Assembly (NCBI GenBank): GCA_965225895.1
Contig: CBDDBR010000011.1
Coordinates: 868,001 to 932,000, forward strand
Source: Endobugula sp965225895
Lineage (GTDB): Bacteria > Pseudomonadota > Gammaproteobacteria > Pseudomonadales > Cellvibrionaceae
Direction: 5' to 3'
DNA length: 64,000 bases
The position numbers and the translations under genes were made by a program. Position 1 is the first letter of the stretch, and each line of letters begins with the position of its first letter. Shown here piece by piece: positions 7,869-17,509 of this stretch. The notes beneath the pieces are model-generated. The model worked only from the letters and a program-made list of their open reading frames with translations, made no database searches and was not told the origin of the DNA.

Positions 7869-9516
7869 ATACACGCTCCTTAAATGGTGCAATTCCTACA
7901 CGATTATATGTATCGCTAAAGAGTTCGTCGCCTTGGCGGTTTTCAACAAATACGTTGAGTACGGTAGCTATTACGTCGGGAATATCTTGTTCACCAAAAG
8001 ATGGGCCTAGCACTTTACCAATAGCAGCATTTTCAGTGGCGTTACCGCCAAGTTGTACTTGGTAGAATTCTTGGCCTTTTTTATCCACACCTAAAATACC
8101 AATATTACCAATATGGTGATGACCGCAAGCATTCATACAACCTGAAATGTTGAGATCAAGTTCACCTAGGTCGTAAACGTAATCCATATCGTCAAAGCGT
8201 TCTTGAATGGCTTCAGCAATAGGAATTGATTTTGCATTGGCTAAAGAACAAAAATCTCCACCTGGGCAGCAAATTAAATCGGTTAATGTGCCTATATTGG
8301 GAGTTGCAAAGCCAGCGGCTTTGGCTTCTTGCCAGAGAGCGAATAGGTCTGATTTTTTAACGTCGGCCAATACAATATTTTGATCGTGGGTAGTACGTGC
8401 TTCGCCAAAGCTATATTTGTCGGCAAGATCAGCAACTATGTCTAGCTGTTTGTCGGTAATATCACCAGGTGCAACGCCTGTTGGTTTTAGTGATAAAGCA
8501 ACAGCAGTGTAGCCAGCTACTTTATGCTCAAATAAGTTGCGTGTTAGCCATTTTTGAAAAGCGGTATTTTCGCGAGCCTGAGCATTCACCTCAGATTGCG
8601 CTTGTGCATCATCAAGGGTGCTGTAATCTGGCGTTGTAAAAAATGCTTGATGACGTTCGATTTCATCTTGGGTGAGGGTAGCTTCACCGTCTTTTAAGTG
8701 TTCCCACTCTGCATTTACCTTTTCGGCAAAGGCTTCTTTACCCATGGCTTTTACAAGAATTTTAATACGTGCTTTATACTTGTTGTCACGGCGACCCAGT
8801 AAGTTGTATACACGTAAGATGGCTTCTATATAAGTCAGCAAGTCTTTTTCTGGCAAGAACTCATTAATAACCGAACCAATAACGGGTGTTCGGCCTAAAC
8901 CACCACCAACAAGTACACGGTAGCCAATCTCACCCGCGTCATTTTTAATAACGCGAATGCCAATATCATGAAAATGAATGGCCGCACGGTCGTGGTCTGA
9001 GCTTGAAACAGCAATTTTAAATTTACGCGGTAAAAAGGCAAATTCAGGGTGAAAACTAGACCACTGGCGAATAATTTCACAGTAAGGGCGTGGGTCTACG
9101 TCTTCGTCGGCGGCAATACCCGCAAACTGATCGGAGGTGGTATTACGAATACAGTTACCACTGGATTGAGTGGCGTGCATTTCTACTTCTGCAAGTTCTG
9201 CAAGAATATTTGGCACTTCGGCAAGATCAGGCCAGTTAAGCTGTACGTTTTGACGGGTGGTGATGTGAGCATAACCTTTGTCATAGTCACGTGTAATACG
9301 TGCCAAGCGACGTAGCTGTGTGCTGTTAATCATACCGTAGGGCACGTTAATACGTAGCATGGGAGCTAAACGTTGAACATACAGTCCATTTTGTAAGCGT
9401 AGCGGTAAAAATTCTTCCGCTTTGAGTTCACCATTAAGAAAACGCTCTGTTTGCCCACGATATTGCGCAATGCGTTCTTTGATGATTTGATGGTCATATT
9501 GGTCGTACTGATACAT
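7858..9516 (-). CDS. Siroheme nitrite/sulfite reductase (hemoprotein)
   Basis: A 552-residue protein with two ferredoxin-like half domains and two siroheme/4Fe-4S domains. Cluster ligands are visible as CCPGGDFC (around residue 421) and ISGCMNACGHHHIGNIG (around 465). Residues RNVQLNWP match substrate/siroheme-binding arginine loops. In assimilatory sulfate reduction it would reduce sulfite to sulfide; pairing with DUF934 and the cysH gene at 17.5 kb favours sulfite over nitrite. No NADPH-flavoprotein subunit is adjacent, so ferredoxin or another donor is likely. Confidence 0.9.
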   Translation of the reverse strand: MYQYDQYDHQIIKERIAQYRGQTERFLNGELKAEEFLPLRLQNGLYVQRLAPMLRINVPYGMINSTQLRRLARITRDYDKGYAHITTRQNVQLNWPDLAEVPNILAELAEVEMHATQSSGNCIRNTTSDQFAGIAADEDVDPRPYCEIIRQWSSFHPEFAFLPRKFKIAVSSSDHDRAAIHFHDIGIRVIKNDAGEIGYRVLVGGGLGRTPVIGSVINEFLPEKDLLTYIEAILRVYNLLGRRDNKYKARIKILVKAMGKEAFAEKVNAEWEHLKDGEATLTQDEIERHQAFFTTPDYSTLDDAQAQSEVNAQARENTAFQKWLTRNLFEHKVAGYTAVALSLKPTGVAPGDITDKQLDIVADLADKYSFGEARTTHDQNIVLADVKKSDLFALWQEAKAAGFATPNIGTLTDLICCPGGDFCSLANAKSIPIAEAIQERFDDMDYVYDLGELDLNISGCMNACGHHHIGNIGILGVDKKGQEFYQVQLGGNATENAAIGKVLGPSFGEQDIPDVIATVLNVFVENRQGDELFSDTYNRVGIAPFKERVYAK

Positions 9517-10093
9517 AAATACCTAGCTTTACTGTGAAATAAAGATTAAATGAGGCGCGCAGAATACAGGAAAATCGTTAACGCTGCGAGATCTGCACAA
9601 GAATCTTTAGTAAAAACGATATAGCTGTAAGGAATAATAAGGCGGTCACAGTGGCGTAGAATGGTCGGTTGCCATATTTATTAAAGTATTAAGCTATGTT
9701 GATAACGCTTTGCGCAGGGGTGCTAAATAAGGGTTGCTGAATAGGGGGTGCTAAATAGGGCTGCTAAACAAGGACTACTATCTATATAGGTGCAGTTATA
9801 TATAGATGCAGTATTTTGGATGTTACAGTGATTAATAAGGGTCATTGCTATGTGCTGTTAGCCGTAATGTTAGTAGTTCATGTTAGCGGCTAATTTACTG
9901 CGGGTGTACATAATAAACTCCCGCAGCCAGCAATAGCCTACAGCACCATGAAAGTTATCCCCCAAGCTGAAAGCCATCTATTGTTAAATAAACCGATTTT
10001 GCTAGGGGTATGATGTTTTTTAGCGACTTGGCCGTTTGGTAGGTCTCATTTAATATAAAAAATCTATATTTAACAGGATATTACGCTAATAAC
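9517..10093. other. Gene-free interval with short degenerate tandem repeat
   Basis: 577 bases between two minus-strand genes. No ORF, tRNA or clear structured RNA was seen. At 9717-9773 four degenerate copies of a 14-15 base unit (consensus GGGTGCTAAATAGG) are arrayed in tandem. The promoter of the reductase operon should lie near 9530-9600 but no convincing -35/-10 pair was identified. Confidence 0.55.
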
Positions 10094-10810
10094 TTAAAGT
10101 TCTGCATTATGATAAACATTTTGCACATCGTCTAAATCATTTAGCATATCAAGGAATTTTTCGAACATTTCTACGTCATCACCTGTCACTTCGGTGGTGT
10201 TTTGAGGAATGAACTGTATTTCGTCAACATCAAATTCGATACCTTCAAATGCTTCGCTAATGGCTTGCTTGGCTTTAAAGTATTCGGTGTGAGGGGCAAA
10301 TACGGTAATTTTACCGTCGTCGCACTCTATATCGGTGACATCAACATCGGCCATCATTAATGCTTCTAGCGCGGCTTCTTCATCATCGCCTGCAAAAACT
10401 AAAATTGCGCAGTGGTCAAACATATGACTCACACTGCCTTGCGTGCCGATTTTACATTTTGTTTTGGTAAAGCAAATGCGAACATCACCAAAGGTACGGT
10501 TAGGGTTGTCGGTGAGACAGTCGATAATTACCATTGTGCTGCCAGGGCCATACCCTTCATAGCGCGCGGCCGCAAAGTCTTCGCCGCCACCACCTTTGGC
10601 TTTATCGAGTGCTTTTTGAATAACGTGACTCGGTACTTGGTCTTTTTTTGCACGGTCTATCATGCTGCGCAGGGAAAGGTTACCTTCGGGGTCTACGCCG
10701 CCAGCTTTTGCACAAACATAGATTTCACGACCATATTTACTGTATACCTTGGCTTTGGCATCCGAAGTTTTCGCCATTGATTCTTTTCGGTTTTGATAAG
10801 CTCTGCCCAT
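10094..10810 (-). CDS. YebC/PmpR-family (TACO1-like) translation or transcription regulator
   Basis: 238 residues starting MGRAYQNRKESMAK; this ATG has a GGA about 10 bases upstream, whereas the alternative start 15 bases earlier has none. Typical YebC features: SKYGREIYVCAKAGGVDPEG, IQKALDKAKGG, and YEGYGPGSTMVIIDCLTDN (the conserved GYGP loop), followed by the acidic second and third domains. The N terminus is of the YeeN subtype. YebC proteins were described as transcription factors and more recently as ribosome-associated factors easing polyproline stalls. Single gene, no obvious operon. Confidence 0.9.
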   Translation of the reverse strand: MGRAYQNRKESMAKTSDAKAKVYSKYGREIYVCAKAGGVDPEGNLSLRSMIDRAKKDQVPSHVIQKALDKAKGGGGEDFAAARYEGYGPGSTMVIIDCLTDNPNRTFGDVRICFTKTKCKIGTQGSVSHMFDHCAILVFAGDDEEAALEALMMADVDVTDIECDDGKITVFAPHTEYFKAKQAISEAFEGIEFDVDEIQFIPQNTTEVTGDDVEMFEKFLDMLNDLDDVQNVYHNAEL

Positions 10811-11039
10811 TTTATTATTTTCCAATTACGTAAAAGCAGCAATTTTACCGTTATATGATTACGTGGGGAACCTTTATCTTCTGAATAACTCTATTAAGCC
10901 GCGTATTGTTAATGCTATCGTTTGTTGCGATGTGATAGCCATACTTAATGTCTGCGATAAATCTCTTTGATTATATTTTTAAGTGATGTGTCGGTATGAT
11001 AAAAGTTATTCGATTGTTAACCCTTTAAGAGAGTCTCAA

Positions 11040-12404
11040 ATGTCTTACGATTATGATTTATTTGTCATTGGTGCTGGTTCTGGTGGTGTGCGTGCCAGCC
11101 GTATTGCTGCTAGTTTAGGCGCGAAAGTTGCGGTTGCAGAAGATTTGTACCTAGGTGGTACTTGTGTGAATGTGGGTTGTGTACCTAAAAAGCTGTTTGT
11201 GTATGGTTCGCACTTTGCAGAAGATTTTGAAGCAGCGGCAGGTTTTGGTTGGACAGTGGGGGAATCGAGTTTTGATTGGCCGACACTGCGCGATAACAAA
11301 ACTAAAGAAATTGAACGTTTGAATGGCATATATGACCGTATGTTACAAAATGCAGGGGTTGAGATTATTCATGGCCGAGGCACGATTGTTGATGCACATA
11401 CTGTAGCGGTGGGGGGGCAACACTACACAGCAGAGCGTATTTTAGTGGCTGTTGGTGGCTGGCCAATGGTGCCAGAGATACCCGGTAAAGAACATATCAT
11501 CAGCTCTAACGAAGTCTTTTATATGGATGAATTCCCTAAGCGCGTTATTGTGGTAGGCGGCGGCTATATTGCGGTTGAGTTTGCGGGAATTTTTCAAGGG
11601 TTTGGTAGTGAGACTCATTTATTGTATCGCGGCGATTTGTTTTTACGTGGCTTTGATCAAGATATTCGTGAATTCACTGCGGCAGAAATGACTAAAAAAG
11701 GCGTGAATCTGCAGTTTAATACCAATGTAACCGCAATAGATAAGCAAGCGGACGGTAGCTTGTTGGTGACTCTAACTGATGGCACCACGCTAGAGGTTGA
11801 TGCCATTATGTATGCGACAGGTCGTAAAGCAAAAACGCAAAACTTAGGTTTAGAGAATACTGCGGTAGAGATGGCAGGGAATGGCAGTATTGTTGTGAAT
11901 GAGGATTTTCAAACAGCAGAACCATCCATTTATGCGGTAGGTGATGTGATTGATCGTATGCAGCTTACGCCTGTTGCTTTGGCAGAGGGTATGGCTTTAG
12001 CCCGTAATCTTTATACCGATAAAAAAGACCATAAGGTTGATTATCAGTTAATACCGACCGCGGTGTTTTGCCAGCCCAATATAGGTACTGTGGGTTACAG
12101 CGAAGAGCAAGCTAGAGAAAAATTTGCTTCTGTTGCTGTTTATAAATCTGAATTCAAGCATATGAAGCACACACTCAGCGGTGTTGATGAGCAAACCTTA
12201 ATGAAAATATTGGTGGATCAAGACAGTGATAAAGTTATTGGTTGCCATATGGTGGGGGCTGATGCTGGTGAAATTATTCAAGGTTTAGCTGTTGCTATGC
12301 GAGCAGGGGCGACAAAAGCAGACTTTGATAGCACGATTGGTATTCACCCAACAGCAGCCGAAGAGTTTGTCACTATGCGTGAACCCGCTTATATTCTTTC
12401 GTAG
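11040..12404 (+). CDS. gor: Glutathione-disulfide reductase
   Basis: A 454-residue flavoprotein. FAD site VIGAGSGGVRASR near residue 9, redox disulfide in GGTCVNVGCVPKK (C42 and C47), NADPH site VIVVGGGYIAVEFAGI near 170, FAD-binding YAVGDV near 302, and the catalytic His in GIHPTAAEE near the C terminus. Absence of a long insertion and the spacing VNVGCVPKK identify glutathione reductase rather than lipoamide dehydrogenase. The frame is open upstream, but the ATG at 11040 matches the family start and has AGAGAG before it. A strong terminator follows. Confidence 0.94.
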   Translation: MSYDYDLFVIGAGSGGVRASRIAASLGAKVAVAEDLYLGGTCVNVGCVPKKLFVYGSHFAEDFEAAAGFGWTVGESSFDWPTLRDNKTKEIERLNGIYDRMLQNAGVEIIHGRGTIVDAHTVAVGGQHYTAERILVAVGGWPMVPEIPGKEHIISSNEVFYMDEFPKRVIVVGGGYIAVEFAGIFQGFGSETHLLYRGDLFLRGFDQDIREFTAAEMTKKGVNLQFNTNVTAIDKQADGSLLVTLTDGTTLEVDAIMYATGRKAKTQNLGLENTAVEMAGNGSIVVNEDFQTAEPSIYAVGDVIDRMQLTPVALAEGMALARNLYTDKKDHKVDYQLIPTAVFCQPNIGTVGYSEEQAREKFASVAVYKSEFKHMKHTLSGVDEQTLMKILVDQDSDKVIGCHMVGADAGEIIQGLAVAMRAGATKADFDSTIGIHPTAAEEFVTMREPAYILS

Positions 12405-12436
12405 CTGAAATAACCATCGAATAGATCAATCGATCT

Positions 12437-12470
12437 AAAAGCCCAGATGTCGACATCTGGGCTTTTTTTA
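12437..12470 (+). terminator. Rho-independent terminator after gor
   Basis: A perfect palindrome with core GCCCAGATGTCGACATCTGGGC flanked by A4 and T7, starting about 33 bases after the gor stop. The A-run/T-run flanks make it potentially bidirectional. Confidence 0.92.
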
Positions 12471-12517
12471 TGCTTTTCTGATGGAAAAACCCCACTTAAA
12501 ATTATTTTTATACAAAT

Positions 12518-12602
12518 AATTGTCGACAACATAGACCAAGGTCGTGTTATATTAGAGCTTATCAGGCTGTAATATCAAATAATAATAAATATTGTCAACA
12601 AT
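12518..12602. promoter_or_regulatory. Two PrpR (GntR-type) operator sites upstream of prpE
   Basis: Two GntR-style palindromes lie at 12518-12530 (core TTGTCGACAA) and 12591-12602 (ATTGTCAACAAT), 73 bases apart, in the region expected to hold the prpE promoter. They fit the motif class known for GntR-type PrpR regulators in gammaproteobacteria, and the gntR gene lies inside the same operon. Repression with possible looping and relief by a methylcitrate-cycle intermediate is inferred. Confidence 0.75.
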
Positions 12603-12700
12603 CGAAGGGTTTGCGGCTCGTTACATAAATACATATGGCATGTGTATATGTATTGCGTTGTATAGCGGTTAACCCTGCGAATAGTAGAGAGGAAAGTAAA

Positions 12701-14599
12701 ATGTCAGGTAACTATCTTGATACGTACACCCATTCAATTAGTCATCCCGACCAGTTTTGGGGTGAGGCTGCAAAAGAAATTTTATGGTATAAAAAATGGG
12801 ACTCTGTACTTGATGACTCAAACAAGCCTTTTTATCGCTGGTTTACAGGCGGTGAATTAAATACCTGCTATAACGCGGTAGATTACCATTGTGAAACAGG
12901 TCGAGGTAAGCAGTTGGCTATTATTTATGATAGCCCCGTCACGAACCAAAAAAGCACATTAACCTATAACGAACTGAGAGATGCGGTTGCTAAATTAGCG
13001 GGCGCTATGGCAGATAAGGGGGTCGTTAAAGGTGATCGTGTGATTATTTATATGCCTATGATTACAGAGTCTGTCATTGGTATGTTGGCGTGTGCGCGTA
13101 TTGGTGCCATACACTCGGTAGTTTTTGGTGGCTTTGCAGCAAAAGAATTAGCGACTCGTATTGATGATGCCAAACCAAAAATGATTTTATCCGCATCCTG
13201 CGGCATAGAGCCTTCTCGCATTGTGGCTTATAAGCCACTATTAGATAACGCCATCGACCTTGCTACTCATAAACCAGAGCATAGTTTTATTTTACAGCGG
13301 CCAGAGTTATTAGCAGAACTAATACCCGAGCGCGATAGTGACTGGGCTGAGACTGTAGCAACAGCAAAACCTGCGGATTGTGTTCCAGTGGCCGCAACAG
13401 ACCCTTTGTATATTCTTTATACCTCAGGAACAACGGGACAACCGAAGGGCGTTGTACGCGATAACGGTGGCCATGCGGTCGCGATGAAATGGACGATGAA
13501 AAATGTTTATAACGTGGAACCCGGTGACGTGTTTTGGGCGGCATCCGATGTGGGGTGGGTGGTAGGGCATAGCTACATTTGTTACGCACCTTTATTAAAC
13601 GGTAATACCTCCGTGATTTTTGAAGGTAAGCCTGTAGGTACACCTGATCCGGGTACATTTTGGCGTATTATTGAAGAATATAACGTGAGTGTTTTATTTA
13701 CCGCACCTACGGCTTTTCGTGCCATTCGTAAAGAAGATCCTAATGCTGAATACATGCAAAAGTATGACTTATCTGCGCTTAAATCATTATTTTTAGCGGG
13801 TGAGCGTTGTGACCCTAACACCTTGGAGTGGGCACAAACACAGTTACAAGTGCCTGTGATTGACCATTGGTGGCAAACAGAAACAGGCTGGGCGATTGCT
13901 TCTAACTGTTTAGGTATTGAAGCATTTCCTGTTAAGTCAGGTTCGCCCACAAAAGCTGTCCCTGGTTATGATGTACAAGTATTGGATGATGAAGGTAAGC
14001 AGGTGACCCCAGGTGATATGGGCTCTATTGCGATTAAACTACCATTACCACCAGGCACATTACCCACTTTATGGAATGCCGAAAAACGTTATCACGACAG
14101 TTATTTGAGTTGCTATGACGGCTATTACTTAACGGGTGATGCAGGGATTAAAGATAGCAGCAATTATCTTTGGATTATGAGTCGTACCGATGATGTGATC
14201 AATGTTGCAGGCCATCGTTTATCTACAGGTGCTATTGAAGAAGTGCTAGCTTCTCATCCTGCAGTTGCTGAATGTGCGGTATTTGGTGTGAAAGATGCGC
14301 TAAAAGGAGAGCTGCCTTTAGGCTTAGTGGTATTAAAAGCCGATCAAGATATTGCTTCTGACACGTTGAATAAAGAATTAGTATTGCTTGTACGTGAACG
14401 TATTGGGCCTGTGGCGGCGTTTCGTTTAGTTGCTCAAGTACAGCGCTTGCCAAAAACGCGTTCGGGTAAAATTTTGCGCGGCATCATGAGAAAAATAGCC
14501 GATGGCGATGAGTGGAATATGCCTGCTACTATTGATGACCCTAATATATTAACTGAAATTAAAGATGTACTAGGCAGTTTAGGCTGCCCCAATAAATAA
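12701..14599 (+). CDS. prpE: Propionyl-CoA synthetase
   Basis: 632 residues; start chosen at the ATG following GAGGAAAG. AMP-forming acyl-CoA synthetase motifs: P-loop LYTSGTTGQPKG (around 258), DHWWQTETGW (around 390), YYLTGDAG, the hinge MSRTDDVINVAGHR, and the acetylatable lysine in PKTRSGKILRG near the C terminus. Similarity pattern throughout is PrpE rather than Acs. It activates propionate to propionyl-CoA for the methylcitrate cycle. It is the first gene of prpE-prpR-prpB-prpC, preceded by two GntR-type operators. Confidence 0.93.
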   Translation: MSGNYLDTYTHSISHPDQFWGEAAKEILWYKKWDSVLDDSNKPFYRWFTGGELNTCYNAVDYHCETGRGKQLAIIYDSPVTNQKSTLTYNELRDAVAKLAGAMADKGVVKGDRVIIYMPMITESVIGMLACARIGAIHSVVFGGFAAKELATRIDDAKPKMILSASCGIEPSRIVAYKPLLDNAIDLATHKPEHSFILQRPELLAELIPERDSDWAETVATAKPADCVPVAATDPLYILYTSGTTGQPKGVVRDNGGHAVAMKWTMKNVYNVEPGDVFWAASDVGWVVGHSYICYAPLLNGNTSVIFEGKPVGTPDPGTFWRIIEEYNVSVLFTAPTAFRAIRKEDPNAEYMQKYDLSALKSLFLAGERCDPNTLEWAQTQLQVPVIDHWWQTETGWAIASNCLGIEAFPVKSGSPTKAVPGYDVQVLDDEGKQVTPGDMGSIAIKLPLPPGTLPTLWNAEKRYHDSYLSCYDGYYLTGDAGIKDSSNYLWIMSRTDDVINVAGHRLSTGAIEEVLASHPAVAECAVFGVKDALKGELPLGLVVLKADQDIASDTLNKELVLLVRERIGPVAAFRLVAQVQRLPKTRSGKILRGIMRKIADGDEWNMPATIDDPNILTEIKDVLGSLGCPNK

Positions 14600-14613
14600 G
14601 GTGATAAAACAGA

Positions 14614-15306
14614 GTGAGTAATTTAGAGCTGAAAAGTAATCATGTTGAACCAACAACAATAGCGGATCGTGTTTTTCAACAAATTCGCCAATCTATTGTT
14701 GAAGGTGACATTCCTGCGGGTAGCAAAATTAGTGAACCCGAACTAGCAAAAGCCTATGGTATTAGCCGTGGTTCACTACGTGAAGCTATTGGTCGTTTAG
14801 AAGCATGTAGTCTAGTGATTAGAAAAGCCAATGTGGGCGCTCGAGTCATGTCTATGAGCTCTGAGCAACTGTTAGAAATTTATTATGTTCGTGAAGCATT
14901 AGAAGGTATGGCTGCGCGCCTTGCTGCGATGCATATGACCGATGAAGAAATTGCTGATTTGCGACAATTATTAACACTACATGGTCAACAAATTGAAGAA
15001 GAAAATGGCTTAACTTATTTTCAGCAAGAAGGCGATTTAGATTTTCACTATCGAATTATTCAAGGCAGTAAAAATAGCCGATTAATTGGTTTGTTATGTG
15101 ATGACCTTTATCACCAAATGCGTTTATACCGTTATCAGTTTGGTATGCGACGCAGCCGACGTGTTGCGCGTGCCTATGTGGAGCATGAGCATATTGTTGA
15201 TGCTATTTCTCATAGAGATGGCGAAATGGCTGAGCTATTAATGCGCTCACATATTCGTTCATCAAGAAAAAATGTAGAAGCATCATTGTTAGAAAAAAAT
15301 AACTGA
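14614..15306 (+). CDS. prpR: GntR-family (FadR-type) regulator of propionate genes
   Basis: 230 residues with a GTG start 14 bases after prpE. N-terminal winged HTH: IVEGDIPAGSKISEPELAK and ISRGSLREAIGRLEACSLV; C-terminal FCD domain from about residue 85, with the metal-site residues D, H, H (DFHYRIIQGS, EHIVDAI). Position between prpE and prpB and matching operators upstream of prpE make it the local PrpR. This differs from the enterobacterial PrpR, which is a sigma-54 activator. Confidence 0.88.
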   Translation: MSNLELKSNHVEPTTIADRVFQQIRQSIVEGDIPAGSKISEPELAKAYGISRGSLREAIGRLEACSLVIRKANVGARVMSMSSEQLLEIYYVREALEGMAARLAAMHMTDEEIADLRQLLTLHGQQIEEENGLTYFQQEGDLDFHYRIIQGSKNSRLIGLLCDDLYHQMRLYRYQFGMRRSRRVARAYVEHEHIVDAISHRDGEMAELLMRSHIRSSRKNVEASLLEKNN

Positions 15307-15361
15307 GTAAATGTGCGTAATATTTATTCATTAGGTGTCAGTAAAAAGTAGAGAGTAACTT

Positions 15362-16246
15362 ATGACTGTGTTAACAGCGGGACAACGTTTTAGAAAAGCG
15401 ATTACCGAAGAAAAACCATTGCAAATAGTGGGCGCCATTAATGCTTACTCTGCAAAATTAGCAGAAGCATCGGGTTATAAATCATTGTATATATCAGGTG
15501 GTGGTGTTGCGGCTTCGTCATGCGGTATTCCTGATCTAGGAATTACGTCGCTAGAAGATGTATTAATCGATTTACGTCGTATTACCGATGTGACAGAGCT
15601 GCCTGTATTAGTAGATATTGATACAGGCTGGGGAGGTGCATTTAACATTGCCCGTACTGTTAAGGCGATCATTAAAGGCGGGGCTGCCGCTGCGCATATT
15701 GAAGATCAAGTGGCGCAAAAGCGTTGTGGTCATCGACCCAATAAAGCCATTGTTAGTGAAACCGAAATGGTCGACCGTGTGAAAGCTGCGGTAGATGCAA
15801 AAACTGATGCAGATTTTGTGGTTATGGCAAGAACAGATGCTTTGGCCGTTGAAGGTATGCAGTCTGCTATTGATCGCGCTTGTGCATGTGTTGAAGCAGG
15901 AGCCGATATGATTTTTCCTGAAGCCATGACTTCGCTTGAGCAATATCAGCAATTTGTGGATGCCGTAAAAGTACCTGTCTTAGCCAATATTACAGAATTT
16001 GGATCGACCCCTTTATTTTCGACTGATGAATTGGCGAGTGCAGGTGTCAGTATGGCCTTGTATCCACTGTCGGCTTTTCGAGCTCAAAGCCGTGCGGCCT
16101 TACAGGTGTATCAAACATTAAGAGAGCAGGGTACGCAAAAAGAGGTGGTTGATATTATGCAGCCACGCATGGAGCTTTATGATTATTTAGGTTATCACGA
16201 TTACGAAACAAAATTAGACGAATTATTTATTAAAGGAGGCAATTAA
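15362..16246 (+). CDS. prpB: 2-methylisocitrate lyase
   Basis: 294 residues. Isocitrate-lyase superfamily barrel with VDIDTGWGG, the catalytic loop KRCGHRPNK (C122), HIEDQ and ARTDALAVEG. The K-R/K-C-G-H loop together with short length identifies PrpB, which splits 2-methylisocitrate into pyruvate and succinate. Ribosome-binding site AGAGAG precedes the ATG. It is 2 bases before prpC, so the two are coupled. Confidence 0.94.
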   Translation: MTVLTAGQRFRKAITEEKPLQIVGAINAYSAKLAEASGYKSLYISGGGVAASSCGIPDLGITSLEDVLIDLRRITDVTELPVLVDIDTGWGGAFNIARTVKAIIKGGAAAAHIEDQVAQKRCGHRPNKAIVSETEMVDRVKAAVDAKTDADFVVMARTDALAVEGMQSAIDRACACVEAGADMIFPEAMTSLEQYQQFVDAVKVPVLANITEFGSTPLFSTDELASAGVSMALYPLSAFRAQSRAALQVYQTLREQGTQKEVVDIMQPRMELYDYLGYHDYETKLDELFIKGGN

Positions 16247-16247
16247 T

Positions 16248-17414
16248 ATGTCAACGCCAGCAGAGTCTACCCCCGATTTATCAAAAAAAGTAAAAAAATC
16301 CGTTGCCTTGTCAGGTACTGTTGCGGGTAATACGGGTATTTGTACCGTAGGTCGTACAGGTAATGATCTACATTATCGTGGTTATGACATTTTAGAATTA
16401 GCAAAAGATTGTGAATTTGAAGAAGTTGCGTATTTGTTGATCCATGAAAAATTACCAACAGCATCAGAATTAGCCGCATATAAAAGAAAATTAAAATCGT
16501 TACGTGGTTTACCTGCGTCGGTAAAACAAGCATTAGAAGCGATTCCTTCATCGGCTCATCCAATGGATGTGATGCGCAGTGGTGTATCTATTTTAGGTTC
16601 ATGCTTACCTGAAAAAGAAGATCATCCAGAAGCAGAAGCGCGGGATATTGCCGATCGTTTAATGGCAAGTTTAGGTTCAATGCTACTGTATTGGTATCAC
16701 TATGCAGTAAATGGTAAGCGTATTAATGTAGAAACCGACGATGATTCTATTGGCGGACACTTTTTACATTTACTGCATGGCAAGCCAGCAGAAGAGGCAT
16801 GGGTTAAGGCAATGCATACCTCGCTAGTGCTTTATGCAGAGCATGAATTTAATGCCTCGACATTTACTGCGCGAGTGATTACGGGTACGAATACAGATAT
16901 GTACTCAGCAGTGACGGGTGCGATTGGCGCATTACGTGGGCCAAAACACGGTGGTGCAAATGAGGTAGCGTTTGCTATTCAAAGTCGTTATAACTCAGCA
17001 GATGAAGCCGAAGCAGATATTCGTGAGCGCGTAGCGAATAAAGAAATTGTGATTGGTTTTGGCCATCCTGTTTACACTATTTCTGATCCACGTAACCAAG
17101 TGATTAAAGACGTGGCTAAAGATTTATCAGAACAAGCAGGTAATATGAAATTGTATTCTGTTGCCGAACGTTTAGAGTCCGTTATGTGGGATGCTAAAAA
17201 AATGTTCCCTAACCTTGATTGGTTTAGTGCGGTAAGTTACAACATGATGGGGGTTCCTACCGATATGTTTACTCCGTTATTTGTGATTTCTCGTGTATCA
17301 GGTTGGGCAGCACACATTATTGAGCAGCGTGCCGATGGTAAGATTATTCGCCCAAGTGCAAATTATGTGGGCCCTGAAGATCAAACGTTAACGCCATTAA
17401 ACGAACGTAAATAA
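16248..17414 (+). CDS. prpC: 2-methylcitrate synthase
   Basis: 388 residues. Citrate-synthase family with EHEFNASTFTARV (first catalytic His segment), GALRGPKHGGANE, IGFGHPVYTISDPR and a final catalytic Asp region (DWFSAVSYNMMGVP). The length, lacking the N-terminal domain of GltA, and its neighbours identify PrpC, which condenses propionyl-CoA and oxaloacetate. An AAAGGAGG-type ribosome-binding site lies in the end of prpB. The operon ends here with a terminator; no prpD, acnD or prpF follows. Confidence 0.94.
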   Translation: MSTPAESTPDLSKKVKKSVALSGTVAGNTGICTVGRTGNDLHYRGYDILELAKDCEFEEVAYLLIHEKLPTASELAAYKRKLKSLRGLPASVKQALEAIPSSAHPMDVMRSGVSILGSCLPEKEDHPEAEARDIADRLMASLGSMLLYWYHYAVNGKRINVETDDDSIGGHFLHLLHGKPAEEAWVKAMHTSLVLYAEHEFNASTFTARVITGTNTDMYSAVTGAIGALRGPKHGGANEVAFAIQSRYNSADEAEADIRERVANKEIVIGFGHPVYTISDPRNQVIKDVAKDLSEQAGNMKLYSVAERLESVMWDAKKMFPNLDWFSAVSYNMMGVPTDMFTPLFVISRVSGWAAHIIEQRADGKIIRPSANYVGPEDQTLTPLNERK

Positions 17415-17451
17415 CCTTTTGGATTGTTTGTGTTACTTGTGTTTCATCCAT

Positions 17452-17483
17452 AAAAAAACCGCAGTATAGGCTGCGGTTTTTTT
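17452..17483. terminator. Bidirectional terminator between prpC and cysH
   Basis: Stem AACCGCAG / CTGCGGTT with a 6-base loop, flanked by a run of A on the left and of T on the right, so it can end transcripts of both convergent genes. Confidence 0.93.
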
Positions 17484-17509
17484 ATGATTAACGATAATGT
17501 TACCCAATC

